The translations under genes were made by a program, and so were the position numbers. From contig VIRH01000058.1 in the NCBI GenBank assembly GCA_008107755.1, forward strand, positions 1 through 64,000: a stretch of DNA of 64,000 bases, in the 5' to 3' direction. Positions 18,083 through 27,371 of the stretch are shown here, piece after piece (within the stretch, counting starts at the first letter, position 1; each line of letters starts with the position of its first letter). The notes below the pieces were generated by a model. The model did not search any database. It had not been told where the DNA came from and saw nothing but the letters and a program-made list of their open reading frames with translations. The stretch comes from Rhodobacterales bacterium. GTDB taxonomy: Bacteria > Pseudomonadota > Alphaproteobacteria > Rhizobiales > Stappiaceae.

Positions 18083-18328
18083 CTACTCCATCGCCAGGGA
18101 CTTGAGATATTCCTGTGTGGCCTTTCGCTCTTTCGGATCAATGAGGCCGGAAGATTCGATGGTACCGACCTGCGTTGCATACCCCGTCGGCGCCGGCACG
18201 TTGCCGGTTCCCTTGCCGGGCGGCGTTCGGAGCGCATCCACGAGGGGTGTTCCCGGGCCAACGCCGCAGGAAACCAGAGAAAACAGGAGACCGATGCCAA
18301 CAAGGCAAAGGCATGCATATCGCGTCAT
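18083..18328 (-). CDS. Small lipoprotein, hypothetical
   Basis: An 81-aa protein with a type II signal peptide: MTRYACLCLVGIGLLFSL followed by the lipobox LVSC with the lipidated Cys21. The mature part is short, polar and rich in Gly/Pro (GVGPGTPLVDALRTPPGKGT), ending in KERKATQEYLKSLAME. It should be a periplasmic membrane-anchored lipoprotein. It lies upstream of the aminotransferase operon with about 210 bases between, on the same strand. I do not recognise a named family. Confidence 0.7.
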   Translation of the reverse strand: MTRYACLCLVGIGLLFSLVSCGVGPGTPLVDALRTPPGKGTGNVPAPTGYATQVGTIESSGLIDPKERKATQEYLKSLAME

Positions 18329-18779
18329 GTTTTACCAACCTTTCGCAGGATGAAAAAATCTTCATCCGCATGCGTGGCAGAATTAGAAATTCGTCTGCCG
18401 GCTTCCGCAACAGGAAACGAATTTCAAATCCTGCCCCACGCCAGAAACACAAACCTGCTAGTCGCATTCGGGCGTGATCGCAAGCTGTGAGGTGGAGACA
18501 GCCTGACTGCCGGAGCCTGCGTGCAATCGGATGCATCGCCACTGAACGGAGCCAACCCCTTACTGCAACCAGGACACCATGGAGCCGGGCAAGGACCTTA
18601 GCACCGAGGTTTCCCATTGTCCTGAAATCCAATCGACGGCGCCATATCGATGTGCCATAAATAGCCAGTGGTTGAAATTACAAGCGAATTTATAAGAAGA
18701 TAACAGTTCTGCACGGGCCCGCGAGACGCTTCGGCCAAGCGATGCAGAAACCAAGAATAAGCGGAGGGGACGCTTGCCA
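18329..18779. other. Intergenic region upstream of phaC
   Basis: About 450 bases between the divergent lipoprotein and phaC genes. Bases 18655-18710 are AT-rich and are the likely phaC promoter region, with TTGAAA and TATAAG boxes present but only 13 bases apart. Open frames here on both strands have no ribosome binding site and no family resemblance. I see no RNA gene. Confidence 0.45.
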
Positions 18780-20585
18780 ATGGCTGATGATCGCCAGAAT
18801 CCCATGCTGCACTACATTATCAACAACCCGGAAGCGTTTGCCCAGAATCTGGCAAAAACGCTGGAGCAGGCAGGAAAGGCGCTCGCCGCCTATATCGAGC
18901 CTCGCGAACAGGGCAAGATCAAGCATGATTCCACCGATGAACTGACGGGCATCATCAAAACGCTTGCGCAGGTCAGCGAGTATTGGGTCTCGGATCCGCA
19001 GCGCGCGATCGAAGCGCAATCCCGGCTGTGGAGCGGTTACATCGACCTGTGGAACTCATCCCTGAAACGGATGATGGGAGAACCTGCCGAGCCCGCAGCC
19101 AGGCCCCCCGAGCGCGACAAGCGCTTTGCTGATCCTGACTGGGACAACAATCAGTTTTTCGATTTCGTAAAACAGATCTACCTCATCACCAGCAAATGGG
19201 CCGAAGACATGGTCCATGAAGCGGAGGGACTGGACGAGCACACACGTCACAAAGCCGAGTTCTACGTGACGCAAATTGCGAATGCGGTTTCCCCCTCCAA
19301 TTTCGTCCTGACGAACCCGGAACTCCTGCGACTGACGCTGGAGAGCAACGGGGAAAACCTCGTCAAGGGCATGCGGCATCTCGCTGAGGACCTGAAAACC
19401 GGCAAGGGCGAACTGAAAATCCGGCAGACAGATCCGTCCAAGTTCAAATTGGGCGAGAATATGGGAAACACGCCCGGAAAGGTGATCTCCCAGAACGATG
19501 TCTGCCAGATCATCCAGTACAGCCCGACGACGGACGAAGTGCTGAAGCGCCCGCTTCTGATCGTGCCTCCCTGGATCAACAAGTTCTATATCCTCGACCT
19601 GAATGCCGAAAAGTCGTTCATCAAGTGGGCAGTCGATCAGGGCCACACGGTTTTCGTGATTTCCTGGGTCAATCCGGATGAGCGGCAGGCGCAGAAGAGT
19701 TTCGAGCACTACATGAAGGAAGGCATCCTTCATGCTCTCGACATGGTCAAACGCACCACGCGACAGGAAGAGGTCAACGCCATCGGATACTGCGTCGGCG
19801 GAACGCTGCTTGCGGTGACCCTGGCCTATATGGCGCGTGTCGGCGACGAGCGGATCAAGACGGCGACCTTCTTTACCACGCAGGTGGATTTCACGTTCGC
19901 AGGTGATCTGAAGGTGTTCGTGGACGAGGAGCAGATCTCGACCCTCGAGAAACGCATGAGCGAACAGGGATATCTGGACGGCTCCAAAATGTCGTCGGCC
20001 TTCAACATGCTACGGTCCAACGACCTGATCTGGTCCTATGTCGTCAACAACTACCTGAAAGGGCTGGAACCCTTTCCCTTCGACCTGCTCTACTGGAATT
20101 CCGATTCCACACGCATGCCGGCAGCCAATCATTCGTTCTATCTGCGCAATTGCTACCTCGACAACAAACTGTCGAAGGGCGAAATGGAAATCGCCGGAGA
20201 GAGGCTGGACCTTTCGAAGGTCACGATCCCGATCTTCAACCTTGCGACCCGCGAAGATCACATTGCTCCGGCCAAATCCGTGTTCCTCGGCTCGGGCTGT
20301 TTTGGTGGCCCCGTGGAATTCGTTCTCGCCGGCTCCGGTCACATCGCCGGCGTCGTCAATCCGCCTGCCAAGAAGAAATACCAATATTGGACCGGCGGCA
20401 CGCCCAAGGGTAATCTGGACAACTGGATCAGGAACGCCGAAGAGCATCCGGGCTCCTGGTGGCCCTATTGGGACGAATGGATCCGTTCTCACGACGCGAC
20501 GACCGCCAAGCCGCGCAAGCCTGGTGCGAACAAGGTCAAGGTGTTGGAAGATGCGCCCGGATCCTACGTGAAGGCGCAGGTTTAA
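18780..20585 (+). CDS. phaC: Class I poly(3-hydroxyalkanoate) synthase
   Basis: A 601-aa PHA synthase that polymerises (R)-3-hydroxyacyl-CoA into storage polyester at granule surfaces. It has the N-terminal PhaC domain and an alpha/beta-hydrolase core. The lipase-like box GYCVGGT contains the catalytic Cys338, with Asp493 (ATREDHIAP) and His521 ([12 protein letters not shown]) completing the Cys-Asp-His triad. Length and the single-subunit layout point to class I (PhaE or PhaR not needed). The ATG at 18780 follows GGAGGGG at 10 bases; a TTG at 18774 is in the same frame but less suitable. phaA, phaB and phaR are not in this window, so it is encoded apart from them. Confidence 0.96.
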   Translation: MADDRQNPMLHYIINNPEAFAQNLAKTLEQAGKALAAYIEPREQGKIKHDSTDELTGIIKTLAQVSEYWVSDPQRAIEAQSRLWSGYIDLWNSSLKRMMGEPAEPAARPPERDKRFADPDWDNNQFFDFVKQIYLITSKWAEDMVHEAEGLDEHTRHKAEFYVTQIANAVSPSNFVLTNPELLRLTLESNGENLVKGMRHLAEDLKTGKGELKIRQTDPSKFKLGENMGNTPGKVISQNDVCQIIQYSPTTDEVLKRPLLIVPPWINKFYILDLNAEKSFIKWAVDQGHTVFVISWVNPDERQAQKSFEHYMKEGILHALDMVKRTTRQEEVNAIGYCVGGTLLAVTLAYMARVGDERIKTATFFTTQVDFTFAGDLKVFVDEEQISTLEKRMSEQGYLDGSKMSSAFNMLRSNDLIWSYVVNNYLKGLEPFPFDLLYWNSDSTRMPAANHSFYLRNCYLDNKLSKGEMEIAGERLDLSKVTIPIFNLATREDHIAPAKSVFLGSGCFGGPVEFVLAGSGHIAGVVNPPAKKKYQYWTGGTPKGNLDNWIRNAEEHPGSWWPYWDEWIRSHDATTAKPRKPGANKVKVLEDAPGSYVKAQV

Positions 20586-21164
20586 CTACTCGCCAGATAC
20601 GTGTCATCCCGGTTCGCTCAAAGCCTTTGCACTTTCACGCGGCGCCGCAACAAATGCTGAGCGCCGCGCCTCAACTGTTGCTCCGGCTTCGCTATTCGGC
20701 CCCAACCAGTACCGCTAAGCTCTCCAGCCGCCCCTACACACGACGCGTTAATATCGCGCGCGATTTTATCGTCTGTTGAGGTAAATCCTCACCCAGCCCC
20801 TCGAAAAAGACATGGCTCCAAACCTAGCGTGGAAGCGCCCTGCCTCACACGCCGCGCACCAAGATCACCTCGTCAATCCCGCACTGCCTTGATCGCTGGA
20901 GCGTCGACGTCAGGCACGGTTTGCCTTCGATGTCATTTCTGCGCGCACACCTTGAACGCCCCCCCATTCCGATCCAATTCCGAATGAAAAGATTGCGCTG
21001 TGGAAATCCGGACCGGTTTTGACCTGAAAACAAGGAGATCGCCGTTTCCGCGTGATCCCATGAGAGACCGAGTGACGCAGCGAGACATTATCCTGTGTCT
21101 CCAGATTGCCAAATGAGGGACGCAAAAGTTATGATCCGGCATACTCAGGAAACGTAAGCAGTCC
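20586..21164. other. Long intergenic region between phaC and a membrane-protein gene
   Basis: About 580 bases. An inverted repeat GCGGCGC / GCGCCGC at 20639-20645 and 20661-20667 could form a hairpin after phaC, but there is no T tract. Minus-strand open frames at 20845-21166 overlap each other in different frames and lack family resemblance or ribosome binding sites, so I regard this as non-coding apart from the promoter at 21106-21135. Confidence 0.45.
21106..21135 (+). promoter_or_regulatory. Candidate sigma-70 promoter for the gene at 21165
   Basis: TTGCCA (21106-21111), an 18-base spacer and TATGAT (21130-21135): each box has five of six consensus bases. This would place transcription start near 21142, giving a leader of about 20 bases that contains AGGAAA before the ATG at 21165. 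Confidence 0.5.
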
Positions 21165-21740
21165 ATGCAGACACTTCAAAGAGACATTGCCCCTGCCAAC
21201 CGCGTCGCGCCACTCAAGGGCGGGGCCGGCAGTGCCCCCGCCGCGTCGCTGAAAATTGGTCGGCTCGGCAGGCCGTCAGCGCCCTTTGCGATTGTGATCA
21301 AGTTCCTGTCTCCAGGGGTCTTGTCGGGATTGCTTTGGACACATGTCTGGCTGGGGCTATCGACAGCCGCCCTTCTTTGCCTTGGTGGGGCAATTGGCCT
21401 TGCGGCCCTGCAGCGACTTCCGTTCCGCGGGTTCGGCGCCCGCAGCTGGATGGGGCGCGTCGGGTTTGGCGAGCGGGTCTTCCTGAACAGGCTGGTCGTT
21501 CCAATACCTGCCGATCGCGGAAGGAGGATTACCGTCCTCTATCTTGTCTTCGGGGTTGGTGCTGCCGTCGCCCTGGTCGGGGGCGCACTTGCGTCCCTGG
21601 TCCTGACCTGCAGTGGCCTTGTCGTTGCCATGGCAGCACAGGTTACGTGTTTCCGCCACCTCGCCAACCTCCACCGGTCGATGGAGAGCAGAGCGCCGCT
21701 TTACCGCTTCTGGACGGTCTCGGCCCTTAACGACAATTGA
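21165..21740 (+). CDS. Membrane protein, DUF6653-like (tentative)
   Basis: A 191-aa protein with a basic N-terminus and hydrophobic segments at about 56-83 and 127-157, so an inner-membrane protein. The segment SWMGRVGFGERVFLNRLVVP with PIPADRGRR resembles the conserved core of the small membrane family DUF6653, where a GERVWLNR-like motif precedes a VPIP turn; this identification is from memory and tentative. AGGAAA precedes the ATG, and a good promoter lies upstream. Neighbours (phaC, agmatinase) give no clue to function. Confidence 0.6.
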   Translation: MQTLQRDIAPANRVAPLKGGAGSAPAASLKIGRLGRPSAPFAIVIKFLSPGVLSGLLWTHVWLGLSTAALLCLGGAIGLAALQRLPFRGFGARSWMGRVGFGERVFLNRLVVPIPADRGRRITVLYLVFGVGAAVALVGGALASLVLTCSGLVVAMAAQVTCFRHLANLHRSMESRAPLYRFWTVSALNDN

Positions 21741-21815
21741 GGCAGGCGCAGGCAGGCTGTTCGCCGTCTCGAAACGCACGTCTCTCACCTACTCTCCAAT
21801 GAGGCTGACGGCCAA

Positions 21816-22799
21816 CTAAATTGCCTTGGCGCGCTTCTCCGCGAGAAGCCCGATATAGGTCAGGGCAACGCTCGCGCCTGCAATCGAGGTGATATCGGCG
21901 TGGTCGTAGGCAGGTGCGACTTCAACGACATCTCCGCCGACAAAATCGAGATCACCAAGGCCACGCAGGATCGAGAGCGCCTCGCGGGATGAAAGGCCTC
22001 CGGAAACAGGCGTGCCTGTCCCGGGCGCGAATGCCGGATCGAGGCAGTCGATGTCGAAGGTCATATAGGCTGGCCCGCCGCCGACGCGGGATGTGATCCG
22101 GTCGACCACCCCCTGTATGCCGAGCGTGTCCATTTCAAATCCGTGGATGATCTCTAGCCCGCAGTCTTCCGGTGCATGAGTTCGGATCCCGATCTGGATC
22201 GATCGTTCCGGGTCGATAAGCCCCTCGCGGACAGCCCTACCCGTAAAGGTCCCGTGATCGATGCGATCCCCCTCGTCCGGCCAGGTGTCCTGGTGAGCGT
22301 CGAACTGGACAAGTGCGAGCGGCCCGTGCTTGGCGACATGTGCCTTGAGCAGCGGATAGGTGACGAAATGATCGCCGCCGATGGAAAAGAGCTGGCAATC
22401 CGCGTCCAGGATATTCCGCGCCTGGGCCTCGACAAGCCCGGGAACGTCGTCATTGCGGCCATAATCGAAGACGCAATCGCCATAGTCCACGCAGGACAGA
22501 ACCTCGAACGGATCCATATTGAACGGATACTGGGGATCGCCGTCGAATATGGCCGACGCCCGGCGCACGCCCTGGGGACCGAAACGGGCGCCCGGCCGAT
22601 TGGAGACGGAAGCATCGAACGGAATTCCCCATACCGCGAGATCGACACCGTCAAGGTCGCGGCTGTAGCGGCGTCGCATGAAGGACAAGGCGCCAGCATA
22701 GGTCGCTTCGTGCGAGCCGCCCTTGATGGATCGCCCCAGAAAGGCATTGTCTGTCGGGCGTGGCAACTTTACTGACATCTTGTTTTCCTGTGTCGACAT
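21816..22799 (-). CDS. speB: Agmatinase (ureohydrolase family)
   Basis: A 327-aa manganese ureohydrolase, probably hydrolysing agmatine to putrescine and urea. Metal-ligand motifs of the arginase family are present: SIGGDHFVTYP, QFDAHQDTW and FDIDCLDPAFAPGTGTP. The N-terminal part has WGIPFDASVSNRPGARFGP, typical of SpeB-like enzymes. Two starts have ribosome binding sites: the ATG at 22799 (GGAGGGG) and one at 22778 (AGGAAA); the frame extending to 22928 is not needed. Ureohydrolases with guanidinobutyrate or other guanidino substrates look alike, so the exact substrate is inferred. Divergent from the CDF transporter. Confidence 0.88.
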   Translation of the reverse strand: MSTQENKMSVKLPRPTDNAFLGRSIKGGSHEATYAGALSFMRRRYSRDLDGVDLAVWGIPFDASVSNRPGARFGPQGVRRASAIFDGDPQYPFNMDPFEVLSCVDYGDCVFDYGRNDDVPGLVEAQARNILDADCQLFSIGGDHFVTYPLLKAHVAKHGPLALVQFDAHQDTWPDEGDRIDHGTFTGRAVREGLIDPERSIQIGIRTHAPEDCGLEIIHGFEMDTLGIQGVVDRITSRVGGGPAYMTFDIDCLDPAFAPGTGTPVSGGLSSREALSILRGLGDLDFVGGDVVEVAPAYDHADITSIAGASVALTYIGLLAEKRAKAI

Positions 22800-23127
22800 T
22801 GGGTCGGCCCCTCCCCGAACCCGGCGTGATGCCGGACACATTCGGTGGCAGCAAGACAAATCATTCCGGCACCAGATTGGCAATGCTTTCTTCCGCTGCC
22901 GACCGATGGGCCGATTTATCCGGAACATTCCCTGGACCGCACTTCAACAAGCGCAGACAAGCAGGTTGAAATTTGTCCTGCAAGGCCGAATGTTATCCGC
23001 AGGACGCATTCCCTCACCACGTGGCCGATTCGACGTCGACCTGCGCGGTCCGCAGCGCCGCTCGGACAAACACTCGGGCACAGCCAGTTCTTTCAGCCCG
23101 ATCGCCAATACATTCTGGATATTCGTC
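22800..23127. other. Divergent intergenic region, agmatinase / CDF exporter
   Basis: About 330 bases holding the promoters of both divergent genes. Both flanking frames extend into it (minus to 22928, plus from 22723), but these extensions lack family resemblance and are taken as non-coding. No clear zinc-regulator operator or promoter boxes were recognised. Confidence 0.4.
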
Positions 23128-24054
23128 ATGCCCCATTCCGGACCTAACCACTCGCACGACCACGAGCATTCGCACGGCGATGGACACGGGCACGACCACA
23201 CGCCGGAAGTGACCGACAAGAACGCCCGGGCGGTTGCCTGGGCGGGTCTTCTGATCGCCGGGTTCATGTTCGCGGAACTCATCGGGGGCTGGTTGTCCGG
23301 CTCGCTCGCGCTCATGGCGGACGCTGTCCACATGGTCACCGATGCGGCATCGCTCGGGCTGGCATGGTGGGCCTTTCAGCAATCGAAACGTCCCGCTGAT
23401 GCCAGGCTGACCTACGGACGCGACAGACTTCCTGTTCTGATCGCCTTTGCAAACGCGATTTTTCTTATTCTGGTCACTATCTGGATCTGTGTGGAAGCCT
23501 TCGAGCGTTTCATGGCACCCGAGAAAGTCCTCGCGGGCCCGATGTTCATCATCGCGGTTCTAGGGCTTCTGGTGAATATCGGCGCATTCTTCATTCTTCA
23601 ACGTGGTGGCGACGGCTCGCTGAACATGCGCGCTGCCATTCTCCACGTGATTGGCGACCTGCTCGGCTCCGTGGCAGCAATCGCAGCCGCCATCATCATC
23701 TATCTGACCGGTTGGTTCCCGATCGACCCCATTCTCTCGGTCTTCGTTGCGCTCCTCATCCTCCGGTCGGCTCTCGCGGTCATGCGCCAGTCGGCGCATA
23801 TCCTTCTTGAAGGTGCGCCCGAGGAGATAGACAGGACAACTCTGAAGACTGACCTGATCGACGAAATTCCGGAACTCACCGATCTCTACCACATTCATCT
23901 GTGGTCGCTTTCGGAGGGCAAGGTGAACGCAACGATGCATGCCGTGGTCAATTGCGAGGATGACATGGAACCTGTCCTTGCGAAAATGCGACACAGACTG
24001 AAGTCCGAGCACGGAATCGGCCACGTTACGATCGAGATCTCGTCAAAGGCCTGA
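23128..24054 (+). CDS. Cation diffusion facilitator, zinc exporter type (ZitB/CzcD-like)
   Basis: A 308-aa inner-membrane metal:proton antiporter that exports zinc or related divalent ions. The N-terminus is a histidine-rich metal-binding stretch (HSHDHEHSHGDGHGHDH). Six hydrophobic segments follow, with the paired metal-site motifs ADAVHMVTDAAS in helix 2 and HVIGDLLGS in helix 5, and a C-terminal cytoplasmic domain with HIHLWSLSEGKVNATMH. The HxxxD pair is typical of zinc-transporting members. The start at 23128 gives the His-rich N-terminus normal for this group; its ribosome binding site is weak. Confidence 0.92.
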   Translation: MPHSGPNHSHDHEHSHGDGHGHDHTPEVTDKNARAVAWAGLLIAGFMFAELIGGWLSGSLALMADAVHMVTDAASLGLAWWAFQQSKRPADARLTYGRDRLPVLIAFANAIFLILVTIWICVEAFERFMAPEKVLAGPMFIIAVLGLLVNIGAFFILQRGGDGSLNMRAAILHVIGDLLGSVAAIAAAIIIYLTGWFPIDPILSVFVALLILRSALAVMRQSAHILLEGAPEEIDRTTLKTDLIDEIPELTDLYHIHLWSLSEGKVNATMHAVVNCEDDMEPVLAKMRHRLKSEHGIGHVTIEISSKA

Positions 24055-24198
24055 GTTCGGGTCGACTGATCATGTCATTCCTGAAGCAGAGCGCTCTGGA
24101 ATCGGTTCCAGTGCGGACGTCGAAAAACATTGTCGCCCGTGCAGCGCGAGACTAGAACGACATCGTTATTCGAAATCAGGTTCCAGGGGACGCGGCTG

Positions 24199-25512
24199 TT
24201 GGCTGACCAGAACATCAAGATCTACCGCGGCAGGCTTCTTAGTTTTGCCGCGCGGCCAAGCGGCCCGGACGACACCTCCGCCTATTCTTATGAAGAAGAC
24301 GGGGCGCTGCTTGTTGAAGGCGCAACAATTCGCGGCTCGGGGTCGTTCCAGTCCATCATGGCATCCGCGCCGGAGGGAACCGCCGTCATCGATCACCGGC
24401 CGCATCTTATCGTGCCTGGCTTCATCGACACCCATATCCATTTCCCCCAGGCCCAGGTGATCGCGTCCTGGGCGGATCAGCTCTTGGACTGGCTGAACGA
24501 CTACACCTTTCCCGAAGAGCAGAAGTTCGCGGACAAGAGCCACGGCAAACGGATCGCCGGCGCCTTCTATGATGCGCTGATAAGCAACGGCACGACGACC
24601 GCCGCCGCCTATTGCTCCAGCCACATCAACTCGGTCGACGCCTATTTCGAAGAGGCGGAAGCCCGTGGCATGCTGATGCTGGGTGGCAAGACAATGATGG
24701 ATCGCAACGCGCCACCTGCTCTATGCGACACGGCGCAAAGCTCCTACGACGACAGCAAGGCCATGCTTGAGAAATGGCATGGCCGCGGTCGAGCGCACTA
24801 TGTGGTCACTCCACGATTTGCCATTACCTCGACACCTGAACAGCTCGTGGCTGCCGGGGCCCTGGCAAGGGAGTTTCCCGACTGTCACGTGCAGACCCAT
24901 ATCAATGAAAACCAAAACGAAATCGCCTTTACGCGAGAGCTTTATCCAGACGCCGCCCACTATCTCGGGGTCTATGAGAGTTTCGGGCTCCTCGGCCCCA
25001 GGACCCTGCTCGGTCACTGCATTCACATGACCGGCCACGAACTGCAGGTGATGCGTGAAACGGATTCCGTCGCCGTCTTCTGCCCGACTTCAAACCTGTT
25101 TCTGGGAAGTGGCCTCTTCGACAAGGCCGGAATGGAAAGCGCGGGCATCAGAACATCCATTGCGACGGACGTCGGCGGAGGCACCAGCTATTCCATGCTC
25201 AGAACGCTCGATGAAGGTTACAAGGTTCTCCAGCTCCAGCGCCAACGCATGCATCCGCTGACCAGCTTCTACTGGGCGACCCTCGGCAACGCCGAGGCTC
25301 TGTCCCTGCCGGACAGGATCGGCACACTCGACGCCGGGACCGACGCTGATTTCGTTGTCCTGGATGCGAAGGCGACGCCACCGATGGCCCTGAGAATGGA
25401 AAACGCGCAATCGCTGTCCGAGGAACTTTTCGTGCTTCAGACACTTGGTGACGACCGGGCCGTCGTTGAGACCTATGCTGCGGGTAATCCACTCAAGTCC
25501 TGTCGACCCTGA
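24199..25512 (+). CDS. guaD: Guanine deaminase
   Basis: A 437-aa amidohydrolase converting guanine to xanthine in purine salvage and breakdown. Metal-site motifs of the subtype III amidohydrolase fold are visible: PGFIDTHIHFPQ, VQTHINENQNEI, LGHCIHMTGHE and SIATDVGGGTSYSM. The frame is open from a TTG at 24130, but AGGGGA lies 8 bases before a TTG at 24199, which gives an N-terminus (ADQNIKIYRGRLLSF) fitting the family better, so that start is preferred. No transporter or xanthine dehydrogenase genes accompany it. The next gene is convergent. Confidence 0.92.
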   Translation: MADQNIKIYRGRLLSFAARPSGPDDTSAYSYEEDGALLVEGATIRGSGSFQSIMASAPEGTAVIDHRPHLIVPGFIDTHIHFPQAQVIASWADQLLDWLNDYTFPEEQKFADKSHGKRIAGAFYDALISNGTTTAAAYCSSHINSVDAYFEEAEARGMLMLGGKTMMDRNAPPALCDTAQSSYDDSKAMLEKWHGRGRAHYVVTPRFAITSTPEQLVAAGALAREFPDCHVQTHINENQNEIAFTRELYPDAAHYLGVYESFGLLGPRTLLGHCIHMTGHELQVMRETDSVAVFCPTSNLFLGSGLFDKAGMESAGIRTSIATDVGGGTSYSMLRTLDEGYKVLQLQRQRMHPLTSFYWATLGNAEALSLPDRIGTLDAGTDADFVVLDAKATPPMALRMENAQSLSEELFVLQTLGDDRAVVETYAAGNPLKSCRP

Positions 25513-25553
25513 AGCATCGTTTCTCGCAGGCATAAGAAAGCGTTTGCGACACG

Positions 25554-26774
25554 TCACTCGGTCGTTCTCATCTGAAGAAGCAGGCGAACAGAAAAAAGCG
25601 CAGCCAACGCCAGAATGCACAGCATCGCCGCGGCGCCATAGAACACCGGGGCAAATCCGACGACCTGAATGACCGGCGTCAGCAGCAGTGGTGAAACCAC
25701 CTGCCCCAGAAACATCGATGTCGTGACGATCCCCGAGACAAGACCCCGACGGTTTGCGGGAGCCACCTGCAGGGCGAGCAGAAGAAAGCCAGGCTGCACC
25801 AGCGCGTAGCCTGCCCCGACAAGCGCGGTGCCGGTCAGAAGGAAGCCCCAGGTTGCTCCAAGCGCGAGCGTGGCAAATCCGCTTCCCATAACGAGATATC
25901 CGAATGCGAGCGTCATGCCGAGGCCGGAGCGATCGCTGATCCGTTTGAAAGAGAAAGCGAACAGCCCGCCGGACAGCGTCAATGTCCCAAGTCCGGCAGC
26001 TGTAGCTGACGCGCTGTCGAACCCGTTCTCGTGCAGATAATAGGGCAACTGGCTCGGCATCAAAAAGAACAGCATGACCGTCGCCAGGGTAAGCAGGCCA
26101 ACAGCAAGGGCCCGGATCAGCCAGCCTGCCTCCGGCGGCAGATCCCCACCGGTGTCCCCTCCTCGCGTGAGGACCACCTTGCGCGATGCACGCTCACGCC
26201 CTGCCATGGACGCGAGAAGTGGCAGCAGTAGCAACGGCAAGCCATAGACAAGAAACGGCAAGCGCGGAGAATATCCAGCGAGATATCCCGCAAGCCCGAT
26301 AAACACAAAACCACTCAGGTTGATCACCGCCGTCTGCCAGCCCATGAACGCGCTTCGGCGTATGCCTTCGAACATGTCCCCGACGAGAGCAACCTGGGCC
26401 GTCATGGTCATCGCAACCGCGACACCAAGGATGAAACGGCTGGCAAGAATGGATGGCAGGTCCGGCAGATATGCGCCTGCCGTTCCGGCAAGGACGAACA
26501 ACACCACCCCTGCGACCAGAAGCGGAACGCGTCCGAACCGGTCCGCGGCTACGCCCGCCAAGGGTGCTGCCAAAACAACAGAGAGAGAGGGTGCCGACAC
26601 CAGAAAACGCGTCAGGTATGCGGCCGTCGGAACGTCCGGAAAGCTGGCCTCCAGTGCCGGCAAGGCCGGGCTGATCGTGGCATTTGCCATGATTTTCAGC
26701 GCCGCGGCCATCAGCAATGCGATCGCCGCTCTATCCGCCCAGACCGGGCGTTCGGAATAATGATCAGAAGACAC
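25554..26774 (-). CDS. MFS transporter
   Basis: A 406-aa major facilitator with about 12 hydrophobic segments. MFS landmarks include PLAGVAADRFGRVPLLV after helix 2 (the conserved loop motif A) and the repeated architecture around a charged central loop (RERASRKVVLTRGGDTG). It probably exports a drug or toxic small compound, by analogy with MFS genes divergent from MerR regulators. The start is a GTG at 26774 with AAGGA at 8 bases. Its promoter carries a MerR-type 19-base spacer with a dyad, so expression is probably controlled by the divergent MerR-family gene. Confidence 0.88.
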   Translation of the reverse strand: MSSDHYSERPVWADRAAIALLMAAALKIMANATISPALPALEASFPDVPTAAYLTRFLVSAPSLSVVLAAPLAGVAADRFGRVPLLVAGVVLFVLAGTAGAYLPDLPSILASRFILGVAVAMTMTAQVALVGDMFEGIRRSAFMGWQTAVINLSGFVFIGLAGYLAGYSPRLPFLVYGLPLLLLPLLASMAGRERASRKVVLTRGGDTGGDLPPEAGWLIRALAVGLLTLATVMLFFLMPSQLPYYLHENGFDSASATAAGLGTLTLSGGLFAFSFKRISDRSGLGMTLAFGYLVMGSGFATLALGATWGFLLTGTALVGAGYALVQPGFLLLALQVAPANRRGLVSGIVTTSMFLGQVVSPLLLTPVIQVVGFAPVFYGAAAMLCILALAALFSVRLLLQMRTTE

Positions 26775-26808
26775 GCATTTTTCCTTGCGAATTGGAGAAG
26801 ATGCGCTC

Positions 26809-26839
26809 AGCCTACAAATTCAAGTCGACTTGAGGTCAA
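26809..26839 (-). promoter_or_regulatory. MerR-type promoter of the MFS gene with SoxR-box-like dyad
   Basis: Read on the minus strand: TTGACC (26839-26834), a 19-base spacer and TAGGCT (26814-26809). The spacer contains the dyad CAAGT-CG-ACTTG, close to the known SoxR box CCTCAAGTTAACTTGAGG. Overlong 19-base spacers with a central dyad are the hallmark of promoters twisted into activity by MerR-family activators. The divergent MerR gene starts four bases from the -35 box, so the protein could also repress itself. Confidence 0.7.
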
Positions 26840-26842
26840 GAC

Positions 26843-27277
26843 ATGAAATTGCAGGATATTTCGGAAATTTCTAAAGTGACGGGGATCGCCTCCTCCGCCA
26901 TCAGACATTACGAGGAAAAGGGTCTGCTCGTCTCAGTCGGGCGGCGCGGGCTGAGGCGCCTGTTTGGGCCGGAAGTGCTCGACCAGCTCGCCCTGATCAC
27001 CCTTGGGCGCGCAGCGGGTTTTTCGCTGGATGAAATCAAGGAGATGTTCGGAGCAGATGGCCGGCCCGCTCTTTCGCGCGCGAAGCTGCACGACAAGGCC
27101 AGGGAACTCGATCACCAGATCGAACGCCTGTCCGGCCTGCGCGACATGATCCGACATGTCGCCGAGTGTCCGGCGCCCAGCCACATGGAGTGTCAGCGAT
27201 TCCAGAAACTGCTCAGGGTCAGCACAAAGGCCAGACAAAATCCGTCAGTCAAACGACAACCGAGCCCGACGAAATAA
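26843..27277 (+). CDS. MerR-family transcriptional regulator
   Basis: A 144-aa regulator with an N-terminal winged HTH (LQDISEISKVTGIASSAIRH, then YEEKGLL) and a dimerising coiled coil around DKARELDHQIERLSGLRDMI. It has two cysteines in the effector-end segment ECPAPSHMECQRF. It lacks the CX2CXCX5C iron-sulfur cluster motif of SoxR although its operator resembles a SoxR box. It should control the divergent MFS gene and probably itself. A GAGG ribosome binding site overlaps the operator. The inducer is unknown. Confidence 0.88.
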   Translation: MKLQDISEISKVTGIASSAIRHYEEKGLLVSVGRRGLRRLFGPEVLDQLALITLGRAAGFSLDEIKEMFGADGRPALSRAKLHDKARELDHQIERLSGLRDMIRHVAECPAPSHMECQRFQKLLRVSTKARQNPSVKRQPSPTK

Positions 27278-27310
27278 AAAGGCGAAAGAGCAAGGTCCGC
27301 ATAGGTCAGC

Positions 27311-27341
27311 AAAAAACCCGCCGGATCGCTCCGGCGGGTTT
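27311..27341. terminator. Bidirectional rho-independent terminator
   Basis: A 10-bp perfect stem (27316-27325 with 27330-27339, core CCCGCCGG/CCGGCGGG) and a TCGC loop, flanked by six A on the left and TTT on the right. It lies between the convergent merR and rpsI genes. It is a strong terminator for rpsI on the minus strand and a weaker one for merR. Confidence 0.9.
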
Positions 27342-27371
27342 CTCGAAAGTGCTTGAACCAGTGTCCTGCGA

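Noticed and set aside
18138-18632. Minus-strand frame of 164 codons near the small lipoprotein
   Set aside because: It overlaps the lipoprotein gene in another frame and has no signal, ribosome binding site or motif; the lipoprotein has a clear lipobox.
20845-21166. Overlapping minus-strand frames between phaC and the membrane-protein gene
   Set aside because: Three frames overlap one another in different phases, without ribosome binding sites or family resemblance.
26843-27277. Calling the MerR-family gene soxR because of its operator
   Set aside because: The Fe-S cysteine motif CX2CXCX5C is absent; only two cysteines are present.
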